A stretch of 64,000 nt of DNA from Dipylidium caninum (GCA_017562135.1 QEYB01000526.1:372001-436000), one strand, 5' to 3'; shown: positions 24,231 to 37,800, counted from the first letter of the stretch. The notes: generated from the sequence alone by a model not told the origin. A program made the numbers and translations.

Positions 24231-24985
24231 CCCCCGTGCCTGCGGAGACGCCCCAATAGTCACATCCGCCCCCCACTCTACTATTCGTCCCCCACTCTAC
24301 TATTCGTCCCCCGTCCGCCTACCCGATCTGTGTCCGCTTGTCTGTCTGCTTGTACGTGCGCGTCGACAATTTGGCGGTTGTCTTGTCTCCCCCGAGGTGT
24401 TTAGCCACTTTTCCGCCAGTCCACACAAGACCCGTGTGTTTTCTTGCACATCTTTCTATCCCCACCCCACTCCACTCCTTGCCCTGCAGTCCCTCTCTCC
24501 TGCCGACTCCGAATGCATCTAACTCGAGGGGATGAATAGACAAAAACTTGTGGCGACTATCAAGATGCGCAGAATAGACGCACTGATGATACGTGTGTAT
24601 CGGTTTATCACTACGCGTTGGGTGATAATGGACGGCTTCGGGGGCTGACCGCTCTTAAATGAGGCTACTGACTCCCTCTCCGTATTTGTTTGACGGACGG
24701 GAGAACTAGTGCACCGATTAAATAACAATCTCTTGGTCGTATAACGCGGGAGTGGCCTCCTGTTTCGTCTAGCCTCCCGGCGTTCGTTGAGTTCTTTGTC
24801 GGCCCCTTTACCCATGGACGAATAACGCTTCCACATCCGAGTTGTCGCCTGCTTAACATACTCTGAACAAAAAACAACCCAATTAGTGACGACTGTCTAC
24901 CCTTCCCCAGAATGAGGAAAGGCGGCCGGAGAGGTTACTCCCAGATTTTCTACAAAAGCCTAGATGTGGATCAGAGACCGAGAGA
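24231..24985. other. Gap between convergent CSNK1G and NDUFA10
   Basis: These 755 nt hold the 3' UTRs of both genes. A short tandem duplication (actctactattcgtccccc, near 24270-24310) is present. ATTAAA at 24717-24722 is a possible variant poly(A) signal for the plus-strand kinase. I found no AATAAA for the minus-strand gene. No further gene is seen. Confidence 0.55.
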
Positions 24986-27476
24986 TTAGTAGTACGTGAG
25001 GAAGTACGTGGGCCAATCTTTGCGGAAGTTCCGTTTTTGCAGCCAAGGATCAAAGAGGATTCGCGGCAAGCTGTCCTTGGAGGGGTCGTAGCCCGGTGCG
25101 TACTTCAGTCTGGGATCCTACAAGACAGCAGGGGAGGTAAGGACGCTAAAAGTGGGCTCCTCAACGGCAAGCTGCTCGAAGAAAAAGGGAATAGCAGATG
25201 TGGTTTCACCGCATTCTCTCGACCGATAAGAAACACCCGAATGAAACGGATGCTCAGAGGATCGCGAGTGGCCAGGAGTAGACCAACTACGATGGAGTCG
25301 TTCACGTCTCTCCGAGACCGGACACGGTACTCGGCACTGGCGGTTCGGACTCGTGCGTGTTTCGTGGTACTAAATGATGGAGGGGGGGGGGGGCAGAGAG
25401 TCGACCAAATCGTAGAGATGAGGAGTAAAACGAATGCATACCGCGTTACGGGCAGCAAGAGGGTAGGGAAGACTAAGACGACCGAACAAAAACAACCCAG
25501 TAGTATTTTAAGAAATGGCGCTCAGCAGAAAAAAATAAAACCGGTGAGAATTGCGCACGCCGTAAGTTCCATCCGTGGCTCTGCACTTAATATTTACACG
25601 TAGTGAAGAAGTAAGACGATGATAATGAAACAGTCTGGAGTGTTCGTTTACCCCGACGGAGAGGCAACTGGCGGAATACGTTTTGCGGTGACCCATTTGA
25701 GCCTACCATAATCAAGACTCACAGTTGCCAATTTGACCTGACACGGAGCAAAACGGTAACTTTAACGGTCGTCACGGCTCGAGTGACCGTGAATACCGAC
25801 TATGAAAGGAAACAAAGAGGAAAGTGGAGCTGAGCAAAACAGCTGATCCAGGGAATGGGAACCGCAGTGATGAGATCATGGACTGAAAGAGAGGTTTCAT
25901 AACAGGTATTTGGGAAACCTCAAGCCAAAGTACATCGAGTTTACGGGGTAAAAAAACTGCGCTGCTAGGAGCAATAGGAGTTGGGTTAAAAAAGAATAGA
26001 ATAAGAGAATAGTTGTGACACCAGTTGACCCTCCCACTGTAAAAGAGCCGCAGTAAAATTTTACATGATAACGCAGGAGCATGAAAAGGATCATTAAGGC
26101 AGGAAGTGAAGTGACACTTACCCTTTTGTAAATGGCGAACTGCAGTTCTTTGGCGTCGAAGCTGTATATCCCCTCCTTTAAGTCCAGTGGGACCGGAAAT
26201 TTCTTAAATGGTACAGAAAATTTCATTAGCGCCGAGGAAAACCTGCAAAGCGGAGGAGGGAAATTGACGGAGGTCGGGGTAGAACAAAAGGAAAAAACGC
26301 AAGTCCCCACCTTTGCCGATTAAAGGAAGCAGATCGTTCGTTTAACAGACCATCACGCCATTCAAGAAACTTGTAGTCGTCCCGCATCAAGTGCGCACCT
26401 TCATAGTCTAAACAAGTTAGTTTCTCCATAATCTAAATTAGGCATAAAAGGCGACTAAAAGTTGTGGAATGACAGTTGAGAGGAAAAAGGTTGACTTAAA
26501 GCAACTCACAATACGGAGATCATTCTCATTATATATGTCCGTGATTGTACGATCGATGACAAAAATCTCGGAATAACGGGACATTTTCTCCAAATACGTC
26601 TCAAGAGCTTTCTTGTACTCATAGAAGAAGTCATCATTCAAATTTTTCGCATTGATTTCCCACTCCTAAAAAGATGGGTAGATGTAATTACGATAACTTA
26701 CGATCCCTCTCTCCTTTATGGCTTTCCGAATTTGATCAGTTGTGGATTTGATATAAACAATGAGATGGGGTTTCCATAAATTTATCGCTGTGTTGGCGTG
26801 AAGATAACCGAACCAGTCATGGGCTAGTCATGCATAACGGATAAATAAAAAAAAAATTACCATATTCCGATATGTATCCACAGTTAAAAAGAGCCTCAAC
26901 AAATGGTGCATCGGAAAAGTGACTGCGATCAGTAACGACCCCCTTTCCGGTATTCAATAAGGTGCAAAGGCCCTTCAGATAATTCCAATAACGATTCAGA
27001 TAATATTGATACTGCAAGTACAACGGTTTACCGTTCGCCTGCAAATTTTCTTCCGTCCAAAACATCTCCGTAGTGTAGTACTGAGCTTCTTTGGGTAGCA
27101 TAGTATTATGCATTCGTATATCAATGGGTGGGTTGTAATTTTTCAGTGTATAAATGTCATCATCGGTTGGATCGCGGCAATAATTCATCCCAAAGTAGTC
27201 GGCTATCTTCTTCGCTAAGTGGGCCTTTCCGCAAGCAATATTTCCCTCAACGCAAAAAAGTTTGGTGTTTTCTGTGAAGCGATGTTTAGTGGAGTCAAAC
27301 GTAAGCCATGGCGGATAACCGGTGGTGAGAAAGTCAAAGATGGGTGGTTTCTTGGCCTCAAAGTCGGCATTTGAAGCCAACTGCAAGCTACGAGAAGAAA
27401 GTTTCGAAGGGATTCGAGTCAGCAGAAGAGCTCTTATATGGGAGACACAAGACAACGCCATCAATTGGGAATGCAT
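24986..27476 (-). CDS. NDUFA10: NADH dehydrogenase (ubiquinone) 1 alpha subcomplex subunit 10-like
   Basis: Family role: accessory 42-kDa subunit of mitochondrial complex I with a deoxynucleoside-kinase fold. Exons: 26861-27476, 26702-26823, 26510-26665, 26311-26432, 26122-26242, 24986-25117, joining in phase to 422 residues (human 355). The N-terminus (MHSQLMALSC, then Arg/Ser/Leu-rich to about residue 35) looks like a mitochondrial presequence. Family landmarks include FCVEGNIACGK near 75-84, a TGKGVVTDRSHFSDAPFVEA segment matching the human TGQGVVLERSIFSD, WKPHLIVYIKS, and the C-terminal LKYAPGYDPSKDS matching human RKYSPGYNTEVGD. Oddity: the P-loop has Ala after the invariant Lys (GNIACGKA) where human has Ser. 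The start is the first in-frame ATG (27476); Met6 at 27461 is an alternative. The frame is open a little upstream without an ATG. The gene is convergent with CSNK1G and divergent from SLCO. Confidence 0.92.
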
Positions 27477-30010
27477 GTGCACTTCATCGGCGGGTGGACA
27501 CCGCAGTGCAACCAATCGTACAACAGCAAAAAATTTATAAACATAGGAGTAAATTCCTTAACAAGTGATGAATTGTGCATTATCACAAAAAACCCAAAGA
27601 ATAGAAAACAGTTTTCCTACGCTTATGTTGCAGTTTCTTAGGTGACTTGAATTTATTTTACGATGCGATGAGACATAAAATATAAAAATCACACTTTCTA
27701 AGTGTATCGGATGAAGTATTCCAAAGTCGGTAAAAGGAATATTTTGACGCATATCTGGCACAGGTTGGTTGAAACAAGTCCGCACCCCTAAACAGGGAAA
27801 CTTATATGACTGATATCTATCGCCAAAAGGAAACCAGTCCACCTTTTTTTAACACATTCCTTCTATGGGAGGAGTCGAAATACTCACTCGGATGTGAAAA
27901 AGGGACTATATGGCTCACAGAATTTTTTCACACATCACAAGATCTTTATAATTTTCATTAAGGTCGGTTTAAATTTTTGCCGGTTACATATAAATGCAGT
28001 TGAAGAAATCTCCAAAGGCTTCAGGGATTCAAGGCGAACCCTGCACCCATATATCACACAAGTCCGCCTCCAGAGTTATGCGCTTTACCATTACGGATGG
28101 AAAAATGGCGACCGTTGGGCCACGGGCCCTTGCGGGTTTGAGTCTCATTAATAAATTAAGTTTCATAAACCCACTTGTGCGCGTTGAGGGCCAGTTCGTC
28201 GTCAATTTTTGGTATGGCCAATAATGATAATTTTGATGAAACTCAGTGTTTTACCTTCAGTTGGTCTATTGTTGAATTAGACGAGTACTACCTTAAGGCG
28301 TCTAAGATTGAAGCGCTACTGAAATATTAAAATATTTGTGCTTTCTTGGTCAGATTACCATCCACAATGTTCATACAATTTGTACTGAAATGTGTTGCCC
28401 CTGCTATGGGTGAAAGTACATATAATGGCTCTAAATAATAATGATTTTCCTGATATATTTTGTGATATGTCTGCAGTACTTACGCTGCGGTTTCACATTT
28501 TACAACTGTCAATTAAATATTCTATTGTAAGTCATTGCTTAATGGGATCTTCATTGCACCGAATGTACAACGAGGCGTTTAGTAATTTCACGTTTTATTT
28601 ATGGAGGCGGTACTGATTCCAGCGTCAGTTTGTGCACTTATACCAATTAATATAAATAGTTCAGAAAATTTTAAATCTATCCTTTTCATGCATTTGCCCT
28701 CTATAACTTGCTTCGACCTTTTCATTTGCTAAACCGGCACGACTGTACCTCTACCCGCTTGGCGCACTCTTGAAGCGCTGCTTCGTTTGTTTCGTCTGAC
28801 GGCTTGCCTTCTGCCGCTATCTCGTGGAATACGCGTTTAATTTGACTGACCGTGTCTCTATATCCAAATACTGCAGTGGGGACAATGCTTAGATAGAACT
28901 TTCACGGTTTTCAAAACCTTATAAGCCATCGAGGCATATCATACCCTTTGGTTGCATTTTTCCATTTACCGCAGTTATGACGTCAAGTCATTTTTCCTAA
29001 AAGTGGTTGTTATTCAGATCTTTTAAGCTTTGCTTATCTGCATTGTACACCTTCGTGTATATTTTCATGCAGGCACTACCTTTTTACAAAACAATGCCTT
29101 ATCATGTTCTGGCTAACTTTTAGGTCCAATATTCTTTTCTCAACAATCATACGCCTTGTTGCCCAAGGGTTTTCATCCTTTTTATTAGAAATTAACACAT
29201 GAATATGCCGCTTGTAACTGAATTAGATTCTATAGAGTAAGTGTCTGAGGGACATTTGTCATCTCTTCACTGCCTCTTGAAAATTTTATCGCAACTGCGA
29301 TCCTCTAGGATACTTTTCTAGCTGGCTTTCTTATGAATTTTTTACCAAATATTCCATATTTATATGCATATACATATATTGCTCCTCTGTATTCTTTATA
29401 GAATAAACTCACAATATTTTAATCTTTTGCTCATATACATTGCACGTTGGTTTTTGCGTACTTAGTCAGCCTCACGACTGCGAACTTATTTTTTCAAAAC
29501 TATTTTTCTTTTCCTTACTTCTATTTATGGTGTCTTTGCCCTCTTTTATCCGCATTTCTTTACCTTTATATCGCATGGCCTTAATCACACCTCTCATTTC
29601 TTTTTGATTCAGTTTCCTTCATTTCATGTGTGTATACATTTATTTAAACTTTCGACTCGTCATCACTCAACCTTTGTTTACATATACATATACGCATCGT
29701 ATTTTATTTGGCATTGATTTTGTCCTGGACTTCGTTATTGTTTGTCTTCAACTTGTGATCACTTGTGAGTCCTTCACTTTTCTTGCGTCTAATTTAATCC
29801 CCTTTTCTCTTGGAAAAGTGTGGTTGTGTTCACATACTTTTCCGCGTTCTCATAACTGCACCTCGAAAAAAGTGAACCTTAAATTATTTTCTTCGGGAAA
29901 AACTGTAAATTCTTGTATGTAGTTTTCCTGCCCTCGTATCGTGTGTGAATTGTTTTTCAAAAGTTACATTCTACCAAATGCGCATAAACACTCAATCTCT
30001 TTTTGGTAGA
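27477..30010. promoter_or_regulatory. AT-rich region between divergent NDUFA10 and SLCO
   Basis: A 2.5 kb stretch upstream of both genes. It includes a tRNA-derived repeat fragment at about 28020-28145 and otherwise T-rich, low-complexity sequence from 28600 to 29900. No conserved coding exon is recognised. It presumably contains both promoters and possibly a 5' untranslated exon for the transporter; this rests on gene order alone. Confidence 0.4.
28020..28145 (-). repeat. tRNA-derived SINE-like fragment
   Basis: On the minus strand, an A-box-like GTGGCCCAACGGTC (28110-28123) follows gggccc. A D-arm-like TGGTAAAGCGC comes next, and a B-box-like GGGTTCGCCTTGAATCCC (28024-28041) closes the block. 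These are RNA polymerase III internal promoter elements in the right order, but spacing is longer than in a functional tRNA and no clean cloverleaf forms, so I read it as a tRNA-derived repeat remnant. The sense-strand 85-codon frame over it is probably incidental. Confidence 0.35.
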
Positions 30011-31809
30011 ATGAATTCGCCCGAGTGGAGTGGTCGTCCCCCCTCTGGACGTCGTGGTAGCGCTAAAGGCGGAACCAATTCGGCCTCCAACGCTAGTCTT
30101 ATTGACTGGGATAAGAATGTTCTCAACTACGTCTACGCCTGCATGTATCCAGAACCCGCTCCTCCCCGTTCCATCTCGAATCACTATCATCATCATCATC
30201 CCTCCAATGCTGGTGCTTCTTTTCGCAAAGCCCATCGACGTATTGTGTCGGCCACCACTTCCCATACCTTCCAGGCCAAGCCTTCACGTCTCGTCTTGTC
30301 TCGTGTAAGGGGACACTGTCGAAATGCATCGGACCCGGGAATGCACATATACTTCCCTCCCCCTCCACCGCTATTTCTCCCCTCAACCACCGCTACCGTC
30401 GTCGATGAAAGGGAACGCAATATTTCCAATGTGGACACTCCTCCTGGCCATTCGTCCCCTCTACAGCCTCCTTCACCGCCTCCATTGTCCCCTGACTATA
30501 TCGACCAGACCAATCCAACTGCTCAGCAATCTTCGCTTCCGTCAGTTAAAACTGGGGGAGATGGAATCGAGGACATACGATGTCTTTTTCCCTGCCTTAA
30601 ACCATGGGTTAACTCGTTGGTTCTTCTCATCTGCTTCTGCGCGATGGCCTTCTTTCAAGCCCTCGTTTCTTCAGGGTACTTAAGTAGTATAATCACGACT
30701 CTGGAGCGGCGATTTGACCTCACCAGTCGACAGGTTGGCTACATGTACTGTTGCTACGAAATTACTGGCGTCTTCTCCACCATTGGATTCTCTTTTGTCA
30801 ACGCAAGGCGGCACAACAGGCCCAGGATAATCGGTCTTCTCGGCCTCCTTCTTGGGTTGGGCTTTGGTCTATTCGCTCTGCCCCACTGGCTCTCAGGTCC
30901 TTACACTCCAGGCAGGTTGGGCGTGGCGACCAAACATAGTGATGCCGTTTTGTGCTCGTTGATCGACACTGCGAGCATTGCTTCTCAACATTCCTTCATC
31001 GACCGGTCGTATTGTAATCAAACGGAGGTGACGCTGTTGCGGATTGGCAAGGAGTCGGTGATCGCCTCGGATTATACATTGGCGCTGCCGGTCTTTTGTT
31101 GCGCAATGGCGCTGGCAGGTTTTGGGTCCACCTCGCTGTTTGTTCTTGCGCCGACATTCTTTTGGGATAACCTCTCGCCAAAACAATATCCTCTCTACTC
31201 AGGTGGGTGGAGGCGGTCGCTTTAAATGATTGTTTTTAAATAATAAGGAAAGTGAATCTACGCTGGGGGGACTTGACTGTGTTCTCCATCGTTGCTCTTA
31301 GATTTTGCCTCACTCTCTCACGACTGCTTGCTTATTGCCACGCTTTTAAACCGGGAGGAGTGGTTGCTTTTACCGAATCAAGGTGACTTTACCCTATAAC
31401 AACTGAATTCTTACCTCCAGTGATGTGTTTAAGACTATTTACTCTGAGGCAGTGTAAGTTCTGGGTGTGCAAATGGCCGCTTGGATGGGTAAAGCATTAT
31501 ATTTCCTCCTTTATCTGTTCCCTCTCATCTACCTCTCAGCAGACTTCCTTAAATGGTCGAACGACTCTTCGTCATTGAGCGATATTACCTTTAGCGAGTT
31601 TTATCTGTCGTAAAGTACATCTTAGAAGGGACTTTTTCTTTGCAGAAACCCTCCTTTATCGTTACTAATCCACTGGCTGCCATTTTGTGAGCTAGAACGT
31701 CTTTTTAGCTAGTCGGCACAGGTAAAATGTCTAATGAGAGGCGCATTACCTAATTGGACGTCCCACCGACCAGGCCGACGTCACCGCCGCCGAGCGTGGA
31801 CGCAGACAT

Positions 31810-31840
<31 letters not shown>

Positions 31841-34800
31841 GAGGCGCTTCCACCGCCCCATCACTTTCATCTTGTCTAATGCGATCCGCCCCAACCGCCA
31901 ACGTGGCACGTTGTTAACTTCTCCTTTGGGGGTGGGGAGTGTTGATGTTGCTCTAGAAGGGATTTTCAGCCGATTGACGGAGAGAAAAGAGACATTTAAG
32001 TCACAATTCAAAGGCGAGAGAAGATGCTTTTGCGTTGTCGCATTCAGGTGGAAATCATGCTTGAATAATGCAGGAAGGAGTAGTAATCCATCATTTTTGC
32101 GCATACTCGTTTTGTTTGTTTGCTTCCTTTTTCGAGGGGAAGGAAGCGAAGAGCGACTTCTGTCGCACGGATTTTCCTCCCTCCAGCTGCGGTTCGTTCC
32201 ATCTAATTTCTTGGGCTTCATTCGTTGGGCCAACTTCTCTCCTACTGACAGTGCTGCGTCTATTTTTTCCTTGAATCCTACCGAATCCTCCCACGCCGAA
32301 TACCCCTTTGTGTCCTCTTCATCCTGTCCATGTTCGGTGGGCGTCAAAGACGATTAAGCAATGGCTGGATGCATCATCAAGTGCTTTTTCTGCTTTATTT
32401 TTGGCAAAGGTGCCTTTTTTGAAGTTCATCATAACCTCCACCGCCTATTTCCATCACCATCGCGACGGTATTCGATGACCTGCCAAATACAAGCACTAAT
32501 CTGCGTGTCTGTGGACGAATTGCAGTCGGCGAGGCGGGGATTTAGCGGAGTTAGTGAAAGTAAACACATCGGACTACACAAAATCCGATTCGGGTACCTT
32601 ACAGCTGCGCTAGTAGCCATAAACGTGGGATGTGGGAGATGGGTTCGTGATAAAAGAGCGAATACGACGGAAGCGCGACTCTCCAGCCTTGTATTCGTCC
32701 ATTTATCTCCTCGATTTGACCCTTGCGTGCGTCCTCTCCTCTGTTTTCAGGTCTTCTCTATAGCAGCGCGGGTCTGGGCCCCGCCTTCGGTTTCATGGCC
32801 GCCTCGGCCTTCCTGCAGATCTACATCGACGCCCCGACCATTCAACCGCCGTTCGTCTCCAAGTTGGATGTCTACAGTCAGTCCTGGCTCGGCGCCTGGT
32901 GGCTCGGCATGGTCATCTTCGGCGCTGTCACCTGTCTGCCCGCCCTGCCTGCCCTCACCTTCCCAAAGCGTCTTCCAGACCCTTCATATGGCAGTGGCGA
33001 GGACGAGGGCAGCGTCGAGAAGGGTGTTTCGTCCTACTCGCAGCCTCCCACCGCCAACACAACCGCCGTGAGCATTCTCATTCCTTCCATAGCTTCTCTC
33101 CTTTTCCACACACTCTTGAAACCCTTCGCTCTTACCCTACAAACCATTCAAGTACTTTTTTTGCCACCTGCATTAGAAAAATGGAGTGCTTTCGTGCAGT
33201 GCGGGAAGGGTTTTTTTAAAGATTGTTTCCATCTGTATATGCCTTGGTTGGATGACTGCATAGAAGACGTCATTTTCTTAACTAAGCGGCGGCACCAGAC
33301 GAAGGATTCATCGGCACTTGAGTCTGTCCCTCGGGGCGTCGCTTCTACCCGAAGGCGTTGACTTCACAAGGTTGCGTATGCATCAAACCAGGGGAAAGGG
33401 GAGGGAGAAGACGGCCTCCTCCTCCTCTCTCCACAGTCATTATTTCGCATAAATTTACATTAAAAAAACTGCAAGGCAGCTGTTTGGGATGAGGATCGGC
33501 TGGCTGGCTGGCTGAGGCGGGGAAACGAGCGCCAATCCGTGACGGATGATGGACGGTGGTGGGCTTCCCGAAGGAATCTCTTCCCTAGTCCTCAATGCTG
33601 AGAGTGGCAACAATTCTTCTGACTCAACTCAGTTTTCGGCTTCTTCTCCGCATCAGACACCGGTTTTTTTTAGGCGGAATTCTTCCTTACGAATGCAAAT
33701 TTCTTCTAATTCAGTTGACGCGTTATGTCTGTAATCGCGGGTAGCGAGAAGCCTTGAGCGACCTAAACTCCCCTAAGTCTGAGATCTGATAAAAAATGGC
33801 GTGCAATTTGCCGGACGCGCCGTCTCGTCGCTCGTCGCTGCCCCTCCACCGACGCAGAAGGCGGGGGGGCATGGTGGCGGGGGAAACGGACGAGCGAGGA
33901 GCCTCGCGGAGGCCCCAGTGGCACACGCCTCGGGCGAGTTTTTGTTGGCCGGAGCCCAAAGTTGGCGTGACCCTCTCCATCGAAGGCTTAGCTGGCAGGA
34001 TAAGGGGGCAAGCGGGCTTGGGGGCGGGGCGCGGGGGGCGAAGACTCCAAAAACAGTTTGTACTACTTCCAAGTTGTACTTTCTCTCCTTCTGACACGCA
34101 CACTTAAATGTCCCACTTGGACCCGAATTCTCCGCCCTTCCTGCTTACCTCTGCTCGTGAAAAAAAATAAAGAAAATGCAATTTTACTGTTTCATCGGAC
34201 GCTGTGTACATTTTCCCCAGCGAAGGTGGATTTTTTTCTATATGTTTCTTATTTTTTCTATGTTTCACACGTGTCTGAGCGAGCCCTACACGGCGGTGTT
34301 ATTGTTCCCCCACTCCCGACGGCCTTCCTCCTTCCCCATCCACCATGAAACTGAGGTTTTCGCGTTTCCTCAGGTCAGGCTGGCGAGAGTCTCTCTCCGA
34401 GACACGTTAACGCTGTCTTCCCTCGCTCCGACGGAGCTTGGCCGACAGACCGGTGGGGCGGGGGTGGGAAAACTGGCCGAGAGGAGGCGGTTAACGAGGC
34501 CCACTGACGGGGCGTTGGTGTTCGCCTCGCCTGACCTCCGCCGTGGCTGCAGGGAATCGGCTCTCATTGCGTCCCAACTCAGAGCCTGGCCGAGCTCCCC
34601 TTTAACATTTATTTTTGGGGTGATGGTCTGTCAGGGTCAGGACTGAGTCTACAATTACAAAAAAGTTTCAGTTTATTCTCCGACGTGGACGTCCACACCG
34701 CCGTCCTGTCCGAATGCGTGCGTCCGCCTCTCCCCTTGGACCTGGAGGAGTTGACACTGAGACAGAGCTCTCAGCCCCGGCCTGGTCGCCGGGGCAATCC

Positions 34801-37800
34801 CCCAGGTCCCCCGGCCTCCGTGCTCGCCCCGAGGAGGCGCTCAGGTCTGCAACCCTGACCCCGAGGGATCATGCGTGTCCGCGATTGGATGACGAGGCAT
34901 TTGGCTGCCTCCAGAGAGCCCCTCAAGTCACCTTCTGACTGGCAGTTTCAGTGTTCTTCCGCAGTATTCCAGCTCATTCGAGATGACCTCCCCTAACCAA
35001 ACATGGCTCAATTTGTTTGACTTTGTGTTTGAGCATCGCGACCCCAGAGAGTCCATTCGCACCTTACATTAGTTACAGTGACAGGGAACCTCACCCGAGA
35101 TTGTACACAAAAGTGTCATTCGGTGTGCTTAAGGCTGCCACTTTCACCGCGTTGTGTTTACTTGCAAGTGGTACGAATGAATTCCATGTTAACGCCACGT
35201 GTGTTGTTGTTTGCTGACCCCCCGTCAGTTGCCCACGCCCGAGGAGGACGAGAAGAGTGGCCTGCCGACAGGCGATGCCATCTTGACGGCGCGTCACCCG
35301 ACGACAGCCAGTGCGATTCCGTGCCGCTTCCCGGAGCCCATCCCCGAGGCCGCGGAGTCCTTCGTCCTGCAGGCTGCGGCGCCGCCGCCGCCGAGTCCCG
35401 AGGCGGAGTGCAGACTCCACCGACGACAGGCGTCGAGGGCGAGCAGACAGTCGAATGGACCGCAAACGCTGCCACCGGCCGAGGGCGCACAACGGACTCC
35501 CTCGCCGCCGTCGTCTCAGGCGCCGTCGAAGAGGCGTCGCGTGAAGCGACTCAACTCGTGCACCCGGTGGGGAGCGAATTTCGCGGGAAAGTACCTAGGT
35601 TGGCCTGCCTTTGTACTACTGACCTCTGTGGGGTCATATGAGGTCACTTTGTGGAGAAATCTAGTCGGAGGCATTCCTGTGTGCCGGTTAGACCAACTTC
35701 CTCGATGATGTCTCCGAGTTGGCGCTTTACTCCACCGTCTCCTTTTTCTTTAACGAGACTTGTAAAGCTACGTTTGCGGGGGCCTCACAACCCTTTCCTT
35801 GTTCGCTGTCTTGCGGACGAAGCCAAGAAGGGGCGGACTTTTACACTTGGTGGCTCCAAATAAAGAATGTTTGTTGAAAACTACTTCACCCCGGGTGGAG
35901 TATTCAGTCCCACGTCGTCCAGTGGAGGCGCCAGCGTCGTCCGAGATTGGCCAAGGGGATAAGGGCGAAATTCCCTTCCCCCACGGCCACCTCGGCTTTC
36001 CCCAGTCAAGGCGGTAGGAAATGCGTCTAAATCACTTTTTTTAAATCTTCTTAAAGAGGTTAAGTCATTTTACCGTTGCTGTTCCCGTGAGGGACGACAT
36101 CGTCCCTTTTCGTAGACCGTAAGACGTTGAGACGAAAGAAAAATTCCCGAAAGATGCCAATTCTACTGGCATCAGGGGATGGGGGAGTTGATTTCGTCCT
36201 CCCTCATTTTTTTGCACTGTTGTTTTCCCACCGACGAAAGAAAAGGTGTCGGCACCTCTTCCAGTCCCCGCGCCCCGCCCCGCCCCAGCTCTCCCCGCAT
36301 CCAATTAGTGTTTTTTTTTGTTTCCCACAGGTCGAAGCCGAGTCTTTTGGCGCGTGGTGACAAACCCCATCTGGCTGGGGGTGACAGCAACCACGGTGAC
36401 GGAGAACACCATCGTGGCCGCGTACCTCACCTACGCCGCCAAGTACCTGCAGGCGCAATTCCGCACCCCCGCCCACCTCGCTAGCATTCACACGGGTAAG
36501 TGGCGCGTTGGGCCGACCGGAAGGGCCATTTCGGCGGAGCCTTCTGCCTCCCTCGGGTGGAATCTCTCCCCCCCTCCCCTTCCCCCTCCTCCTCGATGTC
36601 GGAATGGCGCCTCAGCCGAGTGAACTTCGCCTTGGTACTCGAGAGAGGGGTGACGGGTGTCTGTGCGACACGAGGAGAGCGTTTAGCTCATCCGAGCAGT
36701 TGGTCCATGCTGCTCAGAGTTGGAACTTCCTAGTCCACGCCATTTTATGGACGGACTCCCTTCAGCTTGCCAGTAATTCCGCAAAATCCCCTTTCGGTGG
36801 GTAGAAGACGTCCTGGCAGCCGGCCGACTCGGCGGCGCCGAGGCAGGCTGACCTGTGGAGCGCGTTGAGGCGTCCCGTGGACGGACCAGCAGGTCAACAC
36901 CCTGTAGATTTCCCTAAACTCGCCTGTTTGAATCAATTCCGTCGTTTCTGTGTCCGTGGCACTGCGAAGCGTGGGTGTGCAGTTAGAGCAAGTGGAAGCC
37001 CTTTTTGTTTACTCGCCCGCGGACGACTCTCTGGGCTCGGTCCAGCACCACGTTTTCTCTTTGGCAAAATGCCTAATGCTCCGGAGCCTCTCTTCCCCAC
37101 TCAGTCGATGGAACTTTCCCCTGATGGGACTGTCAGAAGCCGTAGCCTGGGCGTGGTGGGCCTGTCCGTGCGGTCCTCTCCACCTCCCCGCTATTGGCCA
37201 AGGCTTAAAAGGCTCACGCGTCGGTCCCCTCCGCCGACCCCACGGCCACCAGACTGGACGGCGTGTCCCACTCCCCCGTCGTCGTGGCAGCGACCACGAG
37301 GCGCTGGCGTCCGACTCGGTTGAGGGGCAAATTTCCTCCGCGGACAGGGTTGTTTTATGCCAAGGCTAAATGGTTGCGCCACCCTCCTTTCAAGGTGCCA
37401 TCGTCGTTCCCAGTGCTGTTCTCGGCGTCCTGACCGGGGCCCTGCTGATGCGCCACTACCGGCCGACGATAAGCCGCACGCTGTTGGCCATCCTGGTGCC
37501 TCTCTTCGCCACACTGGCCACGCTGCTCGTCCTCATGCTCGGCCTCAACTGCTCGAACAACCTCATGGCCGGGGTGACCGCCACGTATGACGGCGAGCCG
37601 TGAGTCCCCTTCTTAACTCTGCCTTTCTGCCAATTGGCGCCCGAAAAAGAAAGAGGGAGGCAACAGTCCACTCGAGGGCGTGGGGAGGCGGGGGAGAGAA
37701 AGAGGGGAGCATCGCAGCTCGTGTGGGCGCAACACCCGTCTCGACCCGGTCTCGGGGCGCCGGTCCGCGTGTGTCCCCGGTTCTGCGGAACCCTCTCCAT

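Noticed and set aside
25037..25603. 188-codon plus-strand frame
   Set aside because: Antisense to the last NDUFA10 exon and adjacent intron; Arg/Lys/Gly-rich from the complement of T/C-rich sequence; the minus-strand exon matches the family.
28020..28145. A functional tRNA gene
   Set aside because: Box A and box B are present in order but the spacing is too long and no cloverleaf with an anticodon arm can be drawn.
31734..32357. 207-codon plus frame and overlapping 188-codon minus frame
   Set aside because: Both run through the poly(G) tract, giving poly-Gly or poly-Pro; no family features or splice support.
33796..34107. Overlapping frames in SLCO intron 2
   Set aside because: GC-rich sequence with open frames on both strands; no family features.
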